Assembly (NCBI GenBank): GCA_028023455.1
Contig: JAQFVV010012400.1
Coordinates: forward strand, 13,337,748 to 13,401,747
DNA from: Epiperipatus broadwayi
Taxonomy: Eukaryota; Onychophora; Udeonychophora; Euonychophora; Peripatidae
Length of the DNA stretch: 64,000 bases
Direction of reading: 5' to 3'
The position numbers and the translations under genes are program-made. Of this stretch, positions 29,701-38,066 are shown piece after piece. Under the pieces are notes generated by a model. That model saw nothing but the letters and a program-made list of their open reading frames with translations. It made no database searches and was not told where the DNA came from. Numbering within the stretch: the stretch's first letter is position 1; each line of letters starts with the position of its first letter.

Positions 29701-32700
29701 TTTGATAAGTTTCATTAACAGTTAAAGAAGGTAATATTTTATTATACCAAAAAAAATAATAAGAAAGAAGTGTTTAAGAGTTTATTCAAAAGGCCCCAAC
29801 AAAAAAAAAGAGAATAATAATAAAGAACTGTGCGGTAACATAATAAAATGTTCAAAAAGAAGTCTCAAAACAAACCTTCCCTGCCACCCCATCTCCCCGG
29901 CTTAAAAAAAAAGTGTTCTTTAAAAAAAGAACTGTTTATGTCTTTTTTTACAATTAAAGGCCCAAAAAATTAAGGAAGAACTTTTCGCTATCATATAAAG
30001 CTTTCTGTAGTATAAAGATTTAAAACCAAATAAAAAAAAGCCTCGTAATAAATTAACAAAAAAAAAAAAGACAACAATTCAAAATCCAAACAATCCCTCT
30101 TCTGTCCACCCTCTAAAAAACCAAGTGTTGGTTTATTCGGTTCTAGTCTTATAGCTAAAGACACCGCTCTATGGCGATGTTTTCGTGATAAAACACATAA
30201 AAATGCTGTTTCCGCGGCCAATACGTTCAAACCCACGTTTTCTATAATACAACTTTTTTGTTGTGTTACAGATTGCAGGCCGCTATGTCACGTCGCAGTA
30301 CAGCATGTATGGCACATCGCAGCAAATAAATTTGGCGAATTCGCACAGTTTATATAATTGTTACGGCTTGGTGAGAGGGTGTGTATATTTGAATTGGATG
30401 GAAATGTTGTTTTGATTGAATTTTTTTTTTTTTAAAGTATTGAAATGTTCAGATTTTCTAAAGTAATAATTATCAGACTTTTTACACCATATTGCATTGA
30501 AGTTTTAAGTGGGAAAATGTTGACAAGATATATGTGTAAAGTGAGTTGTAATTAGGTAACGCATCAAGTAACGTACTGTTCATAACATTCCACGAGACTA
30601 ACAATATTCTACCATGTGTTTATTTTTTAAGTAAAAAATAGCAGAAACACAAAAATATCCAGTAAGAAAAGTACAATTCTATACTCTTTTTTTAAATTTC
30701 ATAAAAAGCATATATTATAAACATGTTATAAGTAAAGAAGACATTATATATATATATTTGTTGTTGTTTAAAAACTTCTAATTTCTTTCTTTTCTCCAAC
30801 TACTATTATACTTTGTTGAATATATTTTATGTTTATTGTTATCATTTATTTTATATATGTTAATAAAAAATAAGTATTTACAAAAAGTACGATGTTGATA
30901 TTTTTTATTTTAGCATTACAAACAACAGAACCCTAATCCTAAACCTAATCCTACTTTTACTTTTTGTTGTCATTCTATTTCAAGTAAAAAATAGTGGTAA
31001 TATCTGTTTGTCTGTAAAAAATAAAATGTAAAACGAAGACTAAAAAAGTAAAAAATAGTGGTAACACAATAATATCTGTTTGTCTGTAAAAATTAAAATT
31101 TAAAAGGAAGCTTAAGAAATTTTACTTGTTATTCCGATTATAAGTTTTTAAACAACAACAACAACAAAAAAAGCCATAACCCCACTAAAAAAATATCCGA
31201 TAGAAAATTGTTTTTTCTAATAAAGCAAAATAAAAGACACGAATCAAATTGTAATTTGTTGATTTTATTTTACATTTACTATTATCATTTAATTTGTATA
31301 TGTTAATAAAAAATAATATTTAAAAAAGACGATTTTTTTTATTTTCGCATTACAAAAAACACATCAAAATGATTAAAATCAATGGCCTAGGAATGTTCAT
31401 ATTTTATAGTTTCAGCATAAAAACAGCGCCATCGAACGGCGTCTTTATCTATAATACTAGCACCGTTTATTCAAAAGTACTGAATTGTTGAAGTCTTTTA
31501 GCAAATCAAAACATCAACCAAAAAAAAAAAAAGATAAGTTAAAAGCAAACAACCAACCCCCCCCCCCCTACACCATCTAAAAACAAAGTGTTTGTTTCTT
31601 AAAAAAAACGAACAAAAAAAAAAAAACTATGTGAAAAAAAAATTTGGTTTACCGTAATATTATGTAAAAAAACCTACGGATAGTTAGTCGTTAATTTACA
31701 AACAAACCAATACTTCTGACCATCTAAAAACAAAGTATTTGTTTATTAAAAACAAAAAAACCCCCCGGGTGAAATAAAAAAAACTTTGGTCATTTATTGT
31801 CGCCAATGAAAAAAAAGTAAAAACCAGTTGAAAAAAAAAAAAACTTTTACCGTAATATTATGTAATAAAAAAAAAACTTTGATGGTTTGCTGTTGCCGCC
31901 GAAAAAATAATAAAAACTGGTCAAAAAAAACAAAACAACCTTTAACTGTAATATTATGTAAACAAACAGACGGCCCGTGAATCGGTATATTGATGTGGAT
32001 TGGGCGAAAAAGAGCACCATCAGACGGTAGGGTTCAGTATTCATACTATTACCAAAAATAAAATAAGACCAAAACTTTTGACTTTTTCAACTTTCGTTTT
32101 TTTTTTATTGATTTATATCATAGAATCACAACTTTTGTTTTGGAAAAGAGTGAATCGAATAGCTTTGCTTGCACGAAGCATGACTAACATCGGAATTTGC
32201 AAGGTTGTTTTGCAAATGCAGTTTCATGGACTCGCGCACTATGGGGTGACAATTCTTAGTGAGTCAGACTGCGTGATTTAAGTAGAAATGAAATTACTGT
32301 TATGGAGATTTCAAAAGTTGTGGCCACTTGAAATCTAACCACCTTCAGATGAGATGGTAGCCAACTGTAAATTGTGCGGATTTGCATAAAGTGTCATGAA
32401 GCACAAAGCAGGTCATAATATTTCTGCGCAATGCCATCAAGCAGCCAAGTCCAGCCGCGTAAACAGTATTTTTATGTGTTTTTGCACATAAACAACGCCA
32501 TCAAACGGCCATGCCCGGCTACCAGAAGAGTACCATTGAATGTAATTGGAAGATTTAAATAAAGTTACATTTTTCTAAACACTTTCAATACTAAATATTA
32601 GATAATAAAAATAGTTTGTATAAATATGTCTTTACCATGAAAAAGTTCTATCAAGCATTGTGTGGTAACAAAAAAAGGCAAACTTTCCATGCAGTACTGC

Positions 32701-35700
32701 ACCCAGGGCAAGTCATAATAATCAATGAATGCAAGAAGGTTTGTGCATAAAATCCCTATCTAGTGCCTACAGATCTAATATCCGCAGACTAATTTTTATA
32801 TTGTCCCTTCCATCAGCAGTATCTACACATTTTGGTATCTTTGAAATGAAAACAACTGTTTTCATTTTGGACTCATAGCTTTATAGTTAACTAAAAAGTT
32901 AAATATTGGCTGCTGGAAGGTTGCATTAAATCCTAAGATCTAAGTGCAGTGCTCTCAGATCTGATGCTACTCAATGATGCAAGCCACAAGTTAGAAACTA
33001 GTCTGTGATATTGGATGAGTACCAATTAGACAGGGATTTTATGCACAAACCTTCTTGCATCGATTGATTATTAAGGCTTGCATTGGGTGGCATACTGCAT
33101 GGAAAGTTTGTTACTGTTTTAATAAATTGTGTAAGCATAGGAAATGGCGATCATATAAAATAAAGAACAAAGGAAAGTACCTCCTACATCCATTATCTCT
33201 TCTGAATTGTCCAAGATTTTGAATGAAGAAGCAAGACATGTAATTAAATTAAAAGGGAAAAGCTCCAGGCAATGATGGAATTATAATCGACGTCTTAAAA
33301 AAAGCAGGTGACAAAATAGAAAATTTTTTGGCACAGTTATATATCAAATGTCTAAATGATAAAGATGTACCAGATGAGTAGAAGAATCCAATATTAATAA
33401 TAATATTTAAAAAAGGTAATACAGAAAATATTAGAAATTACAGATCTATCAGTCTTTTATCAATTCTATATAAATTTTTTTACCAAAATAATTACAACCC
33501 ATCTACAGCGAACTTTGAATTTTAACCAATCAAAAAAAAAAGCCTGTTTAAAAATAACTTTACTACAGAGAATTGTATCCAAGTATTGAGAGAAATTATA
33601 GAAATGATCAATGAATATGAATTCCCATTATGCTTTGGATTTATAGATTATGAAAAGGCATTTGATTCTATAAACATTTCCTTCAGTGATTAGAACATTG
33701 AATCAACAAAGTATAGACTCAGGATATTGTCATATTTTGAAGAAGTTATAAAAATACAACAGCAACAATTATATTACACAATGATACTAAAAAGATTAAC
33801 ATTGAGAAGAATGTATGCCAGGGTGACTCCATATTTCCATAACTTTTTAGAATAGTTTTGCAACAAGTATTTGTGAATTAAAATGGGAAGCTAAGTGAGT
33901 ATAAGTAAATGCAGATTATTTAAATCATCTAGGTTTTGCCGATGATGTAGTTGTTTTTCCAAACGATGCTTTAGAGCTTCAGGAAATGTTACAAAAATTA
34001 TAAGATTAAAATAAGAAAGTAGGATTAAAATTAAATGTTAAAAAGTAATGTTCAATGGATTTTCTTAAAAGAAAAAAATAAAGATTGATAAAGATGAGTT
34101 AGAAGAAGTTAACAACTTCAAATAACTACAGATGAAAACATAATGGCTGAAATTAATCAGAGAATTAAACTTAGTTGGAGTGCTTTTGGTAGAAATAACT
34201 TAATATTAAAAGAAAATATGTCAATATGTTTGAAAAGGAAAGTTTATAAAACATATGATTACCAATTCTTACTTATGGATCTCCAGATTTGAACACTTAA
34301 AAGAAGAAGAGCAATATAGAGATGTCAGACCATTCAACAAAGTATAACGATTATTCAGGTTAGGAGCAACAAGAAGAGATCAAAAACGAAACACATGAGT
34401 GAGAGAACAAACAAGTGCTACTAACATCATTGAATGAATTAAGAGACTGAAGTGGGATTGGATTGAAAGTATTATTAGAAGAAATGATAATAGATTGACT
34501 GTTGAAATATTAAACTGGATTCCAAGAGACTGTAAAAGACTTAAAAAGAGATTTCTTGTGAGATGGATAGATAAAATAAGAACATGTACTGTGGTGATGA
34601 GGGGAAGAGGCTAGAGATTGGAAAAGATAGATTGAAGTTGGAGAAACTTTCAACCTGCAGTGGATTGATAATGGTAATATTAATTTTCAAATAAATTATT
34701 AAAATTACATTAGCATATTAATGATAAATGTCCAGTTAATATTTTGTACAAATATTAACTTACTTATTATTATTGACATCTAATTCTATATATATATATG
34801 CACATTTTACAGTATAAATACATATATAGATTGAATAAAATATAGCAAATGTAAATGGCATACTTATTACAGTTTAAATTACACAAATTACATTTTTCCC
34901 TCCACAGTGATGCTATCATAATTTCATATAGAAAATAGAAATAAAGCACTATCTAATTTCAAATAATAGGTCCAGCATGAAATAATTATAGAACAATTAA
35001 CAAATTTTATCCAAATTCAATGAGAAGATTTTTGATGTAGAAATTATTTTAAAAAATTGTCACTTTCTACCTAAATAAATAAAAGAAGATAACATTTAGG
35101 AAAAAAGAATATATATATATTAATTTTATTTGGAAATTATACTATCAAATAATACAATTACAATATTATTACTGTTTATTATTGGATAAATAAACAGTAC
35201 TAAACATAATTTAAATGATAAAAACAATAGTTAGATTTTTTTAATACAAAGATAATTTAATATCTTGCAAAATCTTTAAAAAAAAAAAAAAAGAATAGAG
35301 AGATAAAGAAAAACTTTCTAGTTACTCTGATGTTGGAGATTCTTTTACTTTCCAAGCAGCTGATTGCATATAAGCATTATTTTTAAATAAATTGCAATCC
35401 ATTTAAATAATTAAGTATAATTTAATAAAATGTTATAATTTAATTTGTTTATATATATCTAATTATATTCTTTCATAAATAAAAATTACATTGTAAAAAT
35501 GTAGATATTTATTTTTAAATTAATATATAATTATGTTAATATATATAAATAGTTAAGAAATTATATTATTAACATAATTTTTATGAGAATTTGGCATCTA
35601 TTATTCAAAAATTCAAAATTCATGATCATTTTTCTGAAAACTATTAACAATATTCTTATATACAGACATGTATAAATAAGTTTATATACTAAAAAAAAAA

Positions 35701-37457
35701 ATTGTTATTTCATTACTTACTTAGGTTTTGTCATTTCTTTGGAAGATCTCCGACAGGAGAAGTTGACTAGAGCTTCCACACACAATGAAGAATGTGTGCG
35801 TGCTGCCTGCATAATACATTGTATTAATTTACTTCGCGACCTCTGTAATAATTTGTGCGTGCGATTGGTCCTTGTTAATTGCAGCAATTGCCCTTTCAAC
35901 TGAGTGCGCACCTGAGACAATTGGAGTTCTCTTGCCCTTGATGATGATAACCAGGGATGACTCGAGTTTCTGTTAAAAATTATTACATTAATCTATTAAT
36001 TAAAAATAATTTAAACAATATAAACAATTCAATTGAAAAAAAAAAAAATAATGAGCATTTTATACAATACACATTTATGAGGGTTACTAATAATGAGTTC
36101 ATCCAAAAATAAGTTTTTTATATCTATGATAATATTTTACTATAAATGCAAGTCTTTCTAAAATTTTCTTTTATCTGATTTGAATTTCTTATTCTTGTAT
36201 TCAACTTTAGTAGATGAATAGATACATTATACAGTAAAATTTTTAATTTTGTTTAATCTTTGTCACTTTTTCATCCAATATATCTATAAGATGACATTTT
36301 AGTTTTCATTTTATTCAAATCTGGAACACTTATCTTTTTTCAAAAAGTTTTTAACATTTCATACTGCTTTTTATCAAACATCATCATATCTTAAAAGCTT
36401 TCCTCTTTTAACATTTCTTTAAATAAAGATGTCTCTTGTAAACAAGTGATTCTACATGTTTAACATTCTATTTCTCAGTTTTAAAAATTCATACAAATTT
36501 TACTATTAAAAATATTTATTTCTCACAAATTTCTTAGCAGTTCATTTCATAAATATTTTATAGTTCATGTTTTAAATATTAGCAGCTTATTTTTCTACAT
36601 ACTATCTCTTAATTCCAATTTATTACTATCAATGCAATAATTCTTTCATTAAATTTTCATTAGTTAGATCCGTGACATTTTTTGCATTATAATTTTCTTG
36701 GTCCTAATCATAAGTAAACTTAGCATTGATAATTTTATTTAAAAGTTTCATTTATTTTCTCATTTTAACTCTTACTGTTATACTTTCTGCTTAATTAAGG
36801 ATAAACTTTGTAGAAAATAACTTTGTTTTATATCTATTCCAATTATAATTGGTTTTGGCAATTTTTCTTTTGGTCAAATTATATCATTTTGTCAAATACC
36901 AATAACTGATTTAATATGATATTTATACTGCTATGTTCATGTATTATAACAGAAAATACTTTTATACCATGTTTTTCCAAATTAATACCTGTTAATAATT
37001 TTTCAAAGGTTTCCAGTGCACTTATAGTTTTCAAACTCCTATTATGTAAATAGTGATCAATACATTCTTTCAGTTACTTTTCATCATTTCTAATAATTTT
37101 CTAAATGTATATGTAAGATAATTATCATAACTGCTGACTCATCACTATCTGGACTATCTCAAAATATAATTACCCTGAAAAAATACTTTTTAACCCAATA
37201 ACCAACTTCTTTCCAAAACAAATCCGAAAAAAAATCTAATAAAATACTCAATTTTAAAATCAACTATTTAGAAAATTATATATTTCTTAAAAAATAAAGA
37301 ACAACTGATTACTGAATAATACTTTTGACTTACGTATCATCCTCATCATCATCATCATTGCTATCTTCTCCTGAAGATGGTGATAACCAGTGTTGCTGCC
37401 ACGGTGTTTCATCTTCATCAAAATTTTCGCTCCCTTCACTATCAGACAACTCTAATC
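7900..37457 (-). CDS. INO80D: INO80 complex subunit D (INO80D), eight exons, N-terminus not found
   Basis: INO80D is a metazoan-specific accessory subunit of the nuclear INO80 ATP-dependent chromatin-remodelling complex, which slides and edits nucleosomes. Its own biochemical role is poorly known. Joining 37334-37457, 35721-35969, 21913-22013, 18593-18726, 16022-16238, 15755-15910, 13790-13924 and 7900-8738 gives about 651 codons with every splice phase compatible. Matches to the vertebrate protein, from memory, run in order: acidic LELSDSEGSENFDEDE; a basic helical region; LPYTRHCIKH then HCTAKFADNTQC, PVFDICHELPLC and PEHARK (C3Hc3H zinc-binding type); KPRKKTKPSALT; LPDDAFQDLF and TGKNGEF; EELERALAAV. 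The exons before 37457 (the N-terminal Cys-rich domain) are not visible up to 64000. The introns are large (up to 13.7 kb) and filled with transposons. Confidence 0.93.
9194..9433. mobile_element. Foldback/MITE-like element with 87-bp inverted arms
   Basis: The left arm (9194-9280) and right arm (9347-9433) are near-perfect reverse complements separated by a 66-bp loop. The arm contains TTTAAAGCTTAGCGCTTTC and ATTATGCGCTTATAAC. The two arms differ at only a few bases, indicating a fairly recent or gene-converted copy. No ORF is present, so any movement would have needed enzymes from elsewhere. A GCTTAGCGCTTTC motif recurs alone near 57751. Confidence 0.85.
11220..11950 (+). pseudogene. Decayed Jockey-like LINE reverse transcriptase (3' part)
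   Basis: Reading across frames on the plus strand gives fragments typical of the C-terminal half of a Jockey-superfamily reverse transcriptase: PTLFNIFISDLPETNAG (fingers/palm, normally followed by the catalytic YADD, which is lost here), a thumb region with YLGISLGCSLSYFPHLAKV, and GKLAETTWDCNPNTLRTTFL, ALVYSTHKYCDPVW and KLLDTQILSHQ. These blocks occur in the family order. Many stops and shifts separate them, so it is a dead relic. The endonuclease and N-terminal half were not seen upstream. Confidence 0.75.
13790..13924 (-). CDS. INO80D: INO80D exon (LPDD box)
   Basis: The acceptor TTGTAG and donor GTAAGA flank 135 nt coding HIDKSLELPLDAADLANPTR, then a Leu-rich acidic stretch and NKLPDDAFQDLFTG. 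The family has a matching LPRLPDDLQDFDFFEGKN segment. The first two bases complete Gly with the base left by the 15755 exon. The last base begins the Gly codon finished at 8738. Confidence 0.92.
13925..15754 (-). other. INO80D: INO80D intron (1.8 kb)
   Basis: Donor GTATGA and acceptor TTGTAG. Read on both strands, it shows only AT-rich unique sequence and no recognisable element. Confidence 0.8.
15755..15910 (-). CDS. INO80D: INO80D exon (acidic Asp/Leu repeats)
   Basis: The acceptor AATACAG precedes AGATCTCC and the donor is GTATGA. It encodes ISSLNLGIDTNQLSPATNN and then an aspartate-rich run built from NLDNDLDHDLDSDLEDDL repeats ending LLPG. The family has an acidic region at this place (ELPDDIANEITDIPHDLEL in vertebrates). 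The regular D-L spacing may reflect small in-frame repeat expansion. Splice phases agree with both neighbours. Confidence 0.87.
16022..16238 (-). CDS. INO80D: INO80D exon (basic KPRKKTKP segment)
   Basis: The acceptor ATTAG is followed by GATAACTAC. It encodes DNYNKLAAEPKPKKPRKKTK, PSALTRPPKRGKKKKRATY and VRPQKPRSP. The KPRKKTKP.ALT motif and the VRPQKP motif are near-identical to the vertebrate protein and make this one of the most diagnostic exons. The dense Lys/Arg run is a plausible nuclear-localisation or DNA-contact segment (inference). The exon ends in a Thr-rich tract. The donor is the less usual GTTAAT. Confidence 0.93.
16239..18592 (-). other. INO80D: INO80D intron (2.35 kb)
   Basis: Donor GTAAAT and acceptor ATTAG. 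A short imperfect inverted pair lies at about 17470-17525 (TTTTACATTTGAG / CTCAAATGTAAAA). No other feature is recognisable. Confidence 0.75.
18593..18726 (-). CDS. INO80D: INO80D exon (second half of C3Hc3H zinc-binding region)
   Basis: The acceptor TTTTTTCCCAG is followed by ACATAATG and the donor is GTAAAT. It encodes (H)IMYNVDQLLFEHCTAK, FADNTQCCVPVFDICHELP and LCPEHARKR, with the Cys/His spacing of the Pfam zf-C3Hc3H type also found in KANSL2. Vertebrate INO80D reads LFSSCTAKFADGQQC and PVFDITHQTPLC here. The split histidine codon is completed by the C left at the end of the 21913 exon. Confidence 0.95.
18727..21912 (-). other. INO80D: INO80D intron (3.2 kb) containing element E1
   Basis: Donor GTATCC and acceptor CCCAG. 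Element E1 (18848-19862) occupies a third of it. The rest is AT-rich with no gene. Confidence 0.8.
18848..19862. mobile_element. Element E1: GGT-tipped inverted-repeat DNA transposon, about 1.0 kb
   Basis: The left end reads GGT, AAACTATTAACTGTGCAGCC, then TTTGATGGCGCTGTTTCTAG. The right end, reverse-complemented, reads GGTACTAGTAAACTATTCAC, TGTGCAGCC, then TGTTGGCGCTGTTTCTG. The flanking octamers AAATTAAT (18840-18847) and AAATTTAC (19863-19870) agree at six of eight positions, consistent with a decayed 8-bp target duplication. The interior has two short minus-strand ORFs (19063-19323 and 19320-19571) with no family I recognise. I take it as a non-autonomous copy. Confidence 0.82.
21913..22013 (-). 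CDS. INO80D: INO80D short exon (first half of C3Hc3H region)
   Basis: This 101-nt exon was found by reading, not from a long ORF. The acceptor is CATTTTTCAG and the donor GTATCC. With the two bases AA left by the exon ending at 35721 it reads KGDFLGLEQKQCCYTND, then KEPCSSSALPYTRHCIK and the first base of a His codon. Vertebrate INO80D has GEQCANKALPFTRHCFQH at this point. A closer AG (TTTTTTAG) lies just inside, but it gives the wrong phase and a stop, so the upstream AG was chosen. Confidence 0.88.
22014..25324 (-). other. INO80D: INO80D large intron, 3' portion
   Basis: AT-rich sequence in which I recognise no gene or long repeat. A tract near 25108-25143 resembles the outer arm of the SINE dimer near 27870 (both contain GTATTTATATATT and TATTTCCA), so a SINE fragment may lie just before the LINE. 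Confidence 0.55.
25325..27850 (+). pseudogene. RTE-like LINE, first part: AP endonuclease and linker, broken
   Basis: Fragments on the plus strand match the N-terminal endonuclease of an RTE-like 'endonuclease-reverse transcriptase': HSSKERLQELEEELSNIK and VCEVKKKDEETIDF (25460-25560), then after a microsatellite GVGFIINKKWKNNIVKIEGV, IQVYAPTSSHCDE and LGDFNAR-like remains (26890-27110), then a linker to about 27830. The order and spacing are right for this family, where the endonuclease nicks target DNA. Stops and shifts are abundant, so it is dead. Its reverse-transcriptase half lies at 33117-34690, displaced by later insertions. Confidence 0.8.
25680..26860 (+). repeat. GATA/TAGA-rich degenerate microsatellite, about 1.2 kb
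   Basis: A long run of GATAGATA, TAGATAAATAGA and related units with interspersed AGAGA tracts. It reads as LSIYLSIYL-type ORFs on the minus strand, an artefact of the repeat. It sits inside the LINE endonuclease region, and the LINE sequence immediately to its left (25575-25665) recurs immediately to its right (26845-26935). Confidence 0.95.
27850..28297. mobile_element. Palindromic (head-to-head) tRNA-derived SINE dimer 1
   Basis: On the minus strand, reading down from 28138, is a tRNA-like head with A box GGCTCAGTTGGTTAGAGC and B box GGTCCAGGTTCGATTCC. On the plus strand from 28139 is a second copy: TTGGTTAGAG, then GGTCCAAGTTCGATTTCC. The two copies diverge from a shared centre and stay reverse complements outward (TTCAAGAGGTATTAATATCC on the left, GGATAATATCTCTTGAA on the right). 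The right arm is interrupted at 28298 by element E2 and resumes at 32534-32640. There its AATTGGAAGATTTAAATAAA mirrors the left arm near 27925. Pol III promoter boxes are inferred from sequence only. Confidence 0.82.
28425..28810 (+). repeat. Direct repeat pair of about 130 bp inside E2
   Basis: The blocks 28425-28555 and 28671-28807 share CAAACACATCTTTA, GCTGATATAGTAAAACTT, TTATTACATTTTATTTGTAT and AATAAAATCTTGTTCTACC in the same order, about 246 bp apart. This is a tandem internal duplication within the element, adjacent to the E3 insertion point. Confidence 0.75.
30139..31464. mobile_element. Element E4: GGT-tipped inverted-repeat element, innermost of the nest
   Basis: The left end is GGTTCTAGTCTTATAGCTAA then AGACACCGCTCTATGGCG. 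The right end, reverse-complemented, is GGTGCTAGTATTATAGATAA then AGACGCCGTTCGATGGCG. The octamer GTTTATTC flanks both ends (30131-30138 and 31465-31472), a perfect 8-bp duplication. The element is 1.33 kb with no ORF of note. It lies wholly within E3. Confidence 0.9.
30850..31370 (+). repeat. Internal direct repeats within E4
   Basis: AAAAAATAGTGGTAA with TATCTGTTTGTCTGTAAAAA occurs twice (about 30985 and 31046). A block with GTTAATAAAAAATAA followed by TTTTTTATTTT and GCATTACAAA occurs at about 30858 and 31300. This gives two interleaved repeat scales in a 500-bp span. Confidence 0.7.
32664..33116. mobile_element. MITE-like element with about 90-bp terminal inverted repeats
   Basis: The left arm contains AAACTTTCCATGCAGTA, AATAATCAAT, and GCAAGAAGGTTTGTGCATAA then AATCCCT. 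The right arm (about 33028-33116) is its reverse complement with few changes. The core of about 260 bp has paired AGATCTAA/TTAGATCT-like motifs but no ORF. It lies between SINE dimer 1 and the second part of the RTE-like LINE. It does not carry the TGATGGCG core, so it is a different family from E1-E5. Confidence 0.85.
33117..34690 (+). pseudogene. RTE-like LINE, second part: reverse transcriptase, broken
   Basis: Fragments in order on the plus strand: KILNEEARHVIKLKGKS, DGIIIDVLKKAGDKIENF, LAQLYIKCLNDKDVPDE, NIRNYRSISLLSILYKFF (RT motif 2 region), EMINEYEFPLCFGFIDYEKA then FDSI (catalytic palm, first Asp), LGFADDVVVF (the DD catalytic box, about 33930-33960), and a C-terminal tail resembling RRPKKRW..DI...W..LGEAF..QWID. 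The family enzyme copies its own RNA at a nicked target. Many stops and shifts make it dead. It continues the endonuclease part at 25325-27850. Confidence 0.85.
34691..35720 (-). other. INO80D: INO80D large intron, 5' end
   Basis: AT-rich with no element recognised. It ends at donor GTAAGT (35720 downwards), a consensus splice donor. Confidence 0.7.
35721..35969 (-). CDS. INO80D: INO80D exon (basic helical region)
   Basis: The acceptor TTTTTAACAG and donor GTAAGT bound 249 nt. It encodes SSHPWLSSSRARELQLSQ, then VRTQLKGQLLQLTRTNRTHK, LLQRSRSKLIQCIMQAART and HSSLCVEALVNFSCRRSSKE. The vertebrate protein has a comparable Arg/Lys-rich helical stretch (LCRLERAESRQKKCRHTF, RKALLQAASKEP). The match is weaker than in the Cys-rich exons but the position, charge and phases agree. 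Confidence 0.87.
35970..37333 (-). other. INO80D: INO80D intron (1.36 kb) with a possible decayed coding relic
   Basis: Donor GTAAGT (37333 downwards) and acceptor AACAG. On the minus strand between about 37130 and 36240 the three frames taken together give protein-like stretches such as LHNRSLKTISALETFEKLLT, GINLEKHGIKVFSVIIHEHS and NAKNVTDLTNENLMKELL. I could not assign them to a family. They may be the remains of a transposable-element or retro-copied gene, or chance. Confidence 0.4.
37334..37457 (-). CDS. INO80D: INO80D exon (acidic segment), first one found in window
   Basis: The acceptor TTAATTTCAG is followed by GATTAGAG and the donor is GTAAGT. It encodes (G)LELSDSEGSENFDEDE, TPWQQHWLSPSSGEDSND and DDDEDD. 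The family has LGLDWSEESGEEPEDSE and a DDDD run at this point. The first two bases need a single base from an upstream exon that I did not find. Confidence 0.87.
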
Positions 37458-38066
37458 CTGAAATTAACATGTTAAAAAATGAAATAAAGGTAAAATAAAT
37501 CCAACTGTGTTTTAAGATTTAAACGCAAGACTTTAATTAAAACATATTGAGCATTAAAATTTAACAAGAATGTAAAGATATATAAAAATGAATTGTTCAG
37601 CCTTTTGCTTGGAAGATTATGTAAATTTTGATTATCAAAGTGATGGGCTGAGTATAATTTTCCATTCACCTGATCAAATTTTTGTTTATTTTCCATCAGC
37701 GGGAAATCAATAAATAAATCATTACCTCTAAAATCTATCACTTTACCATAGTACTAAGATAGTGATAACAATATAAAAGTATGTAATTGCAAATAAAAAC
37801 AAAAACATCATCCTTCTGATAATACCCAATACAGAATATTAACTTAAGAATTTTGTTTCTTTTGTAAATCTATTTATTTTCTTGATGTTACATTTTTATT
37901 TACTGTTGTATGTTTAATTTGTTTATATTTTTATTTATTCTAATAATATTTTTGTATTTGTTTATTAATTATCATTTGTTTTTATACCTAATACTTAACA
38001 TTTTTATTTAGTTATTATTTATTATATATATTAAAATGGTGATTTCTATTGTTTTCACTAGATAAT
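37458..38066. other. AT-rich DNA upstream of the first identified INO80D exon
   Basis: Probably intron of INO80D, since the exon at 37457 begins inside a codon and needs an upstream partner. Nothing else is recognised. Confidence 0.55.

Larger units (their letters stand above)
28874..32053. mobile_element. Element E3: GGT-tipped inverted-repeat element with perfect 8-bp duplication
   Basis: The left end is GATAATAGTATGAAAACTGA then ACCCTACCGTCTGATGGCG. The right end, reverse-complemented, is GGTAATAGTATGAATACTGA then ACCCTACCGTCTGATGGTG. The octamer AAAAATAA lies immediately outside both ends (28866-28873 and 32054-32061), a clean target-site duplication. Without the nested E4 it would be about 1.85 kb. 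Short ORFs near 28956-29147 (minus) and 29207-29638 (plus) resemble nothing I know. The right half holds reiterated CCGTAATATTATGTAA motifs (31650, 31850, 31945). Confidence 0.88.
28298..32533. mobile_element. Element E2: GGT-tipped inverted-repeat element, outer layer of a nest
   Basis: The left end is GCTACTCTTCTGATAGCTGG then GCACAGCCGCTTGATGGCG. The right end, reverse-complemented, is GGTACTCTTCTGGTAGCCGG then GCATGGCCGTTTGATGGCG, followed by TTGTTTATGTGCAAAAACAC. It was inserted in the right arm of SINE dimer 1. No clear 8-bp duplication is left (ACCCTTGT against ATTGAATG). Its body is split by the younger E3. Without E3 it would be about 1.05 kb, close to E1. A further inverted-repeat-like motif near 32417-32447 suggests more internal structure. 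Confidence 0.8.
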
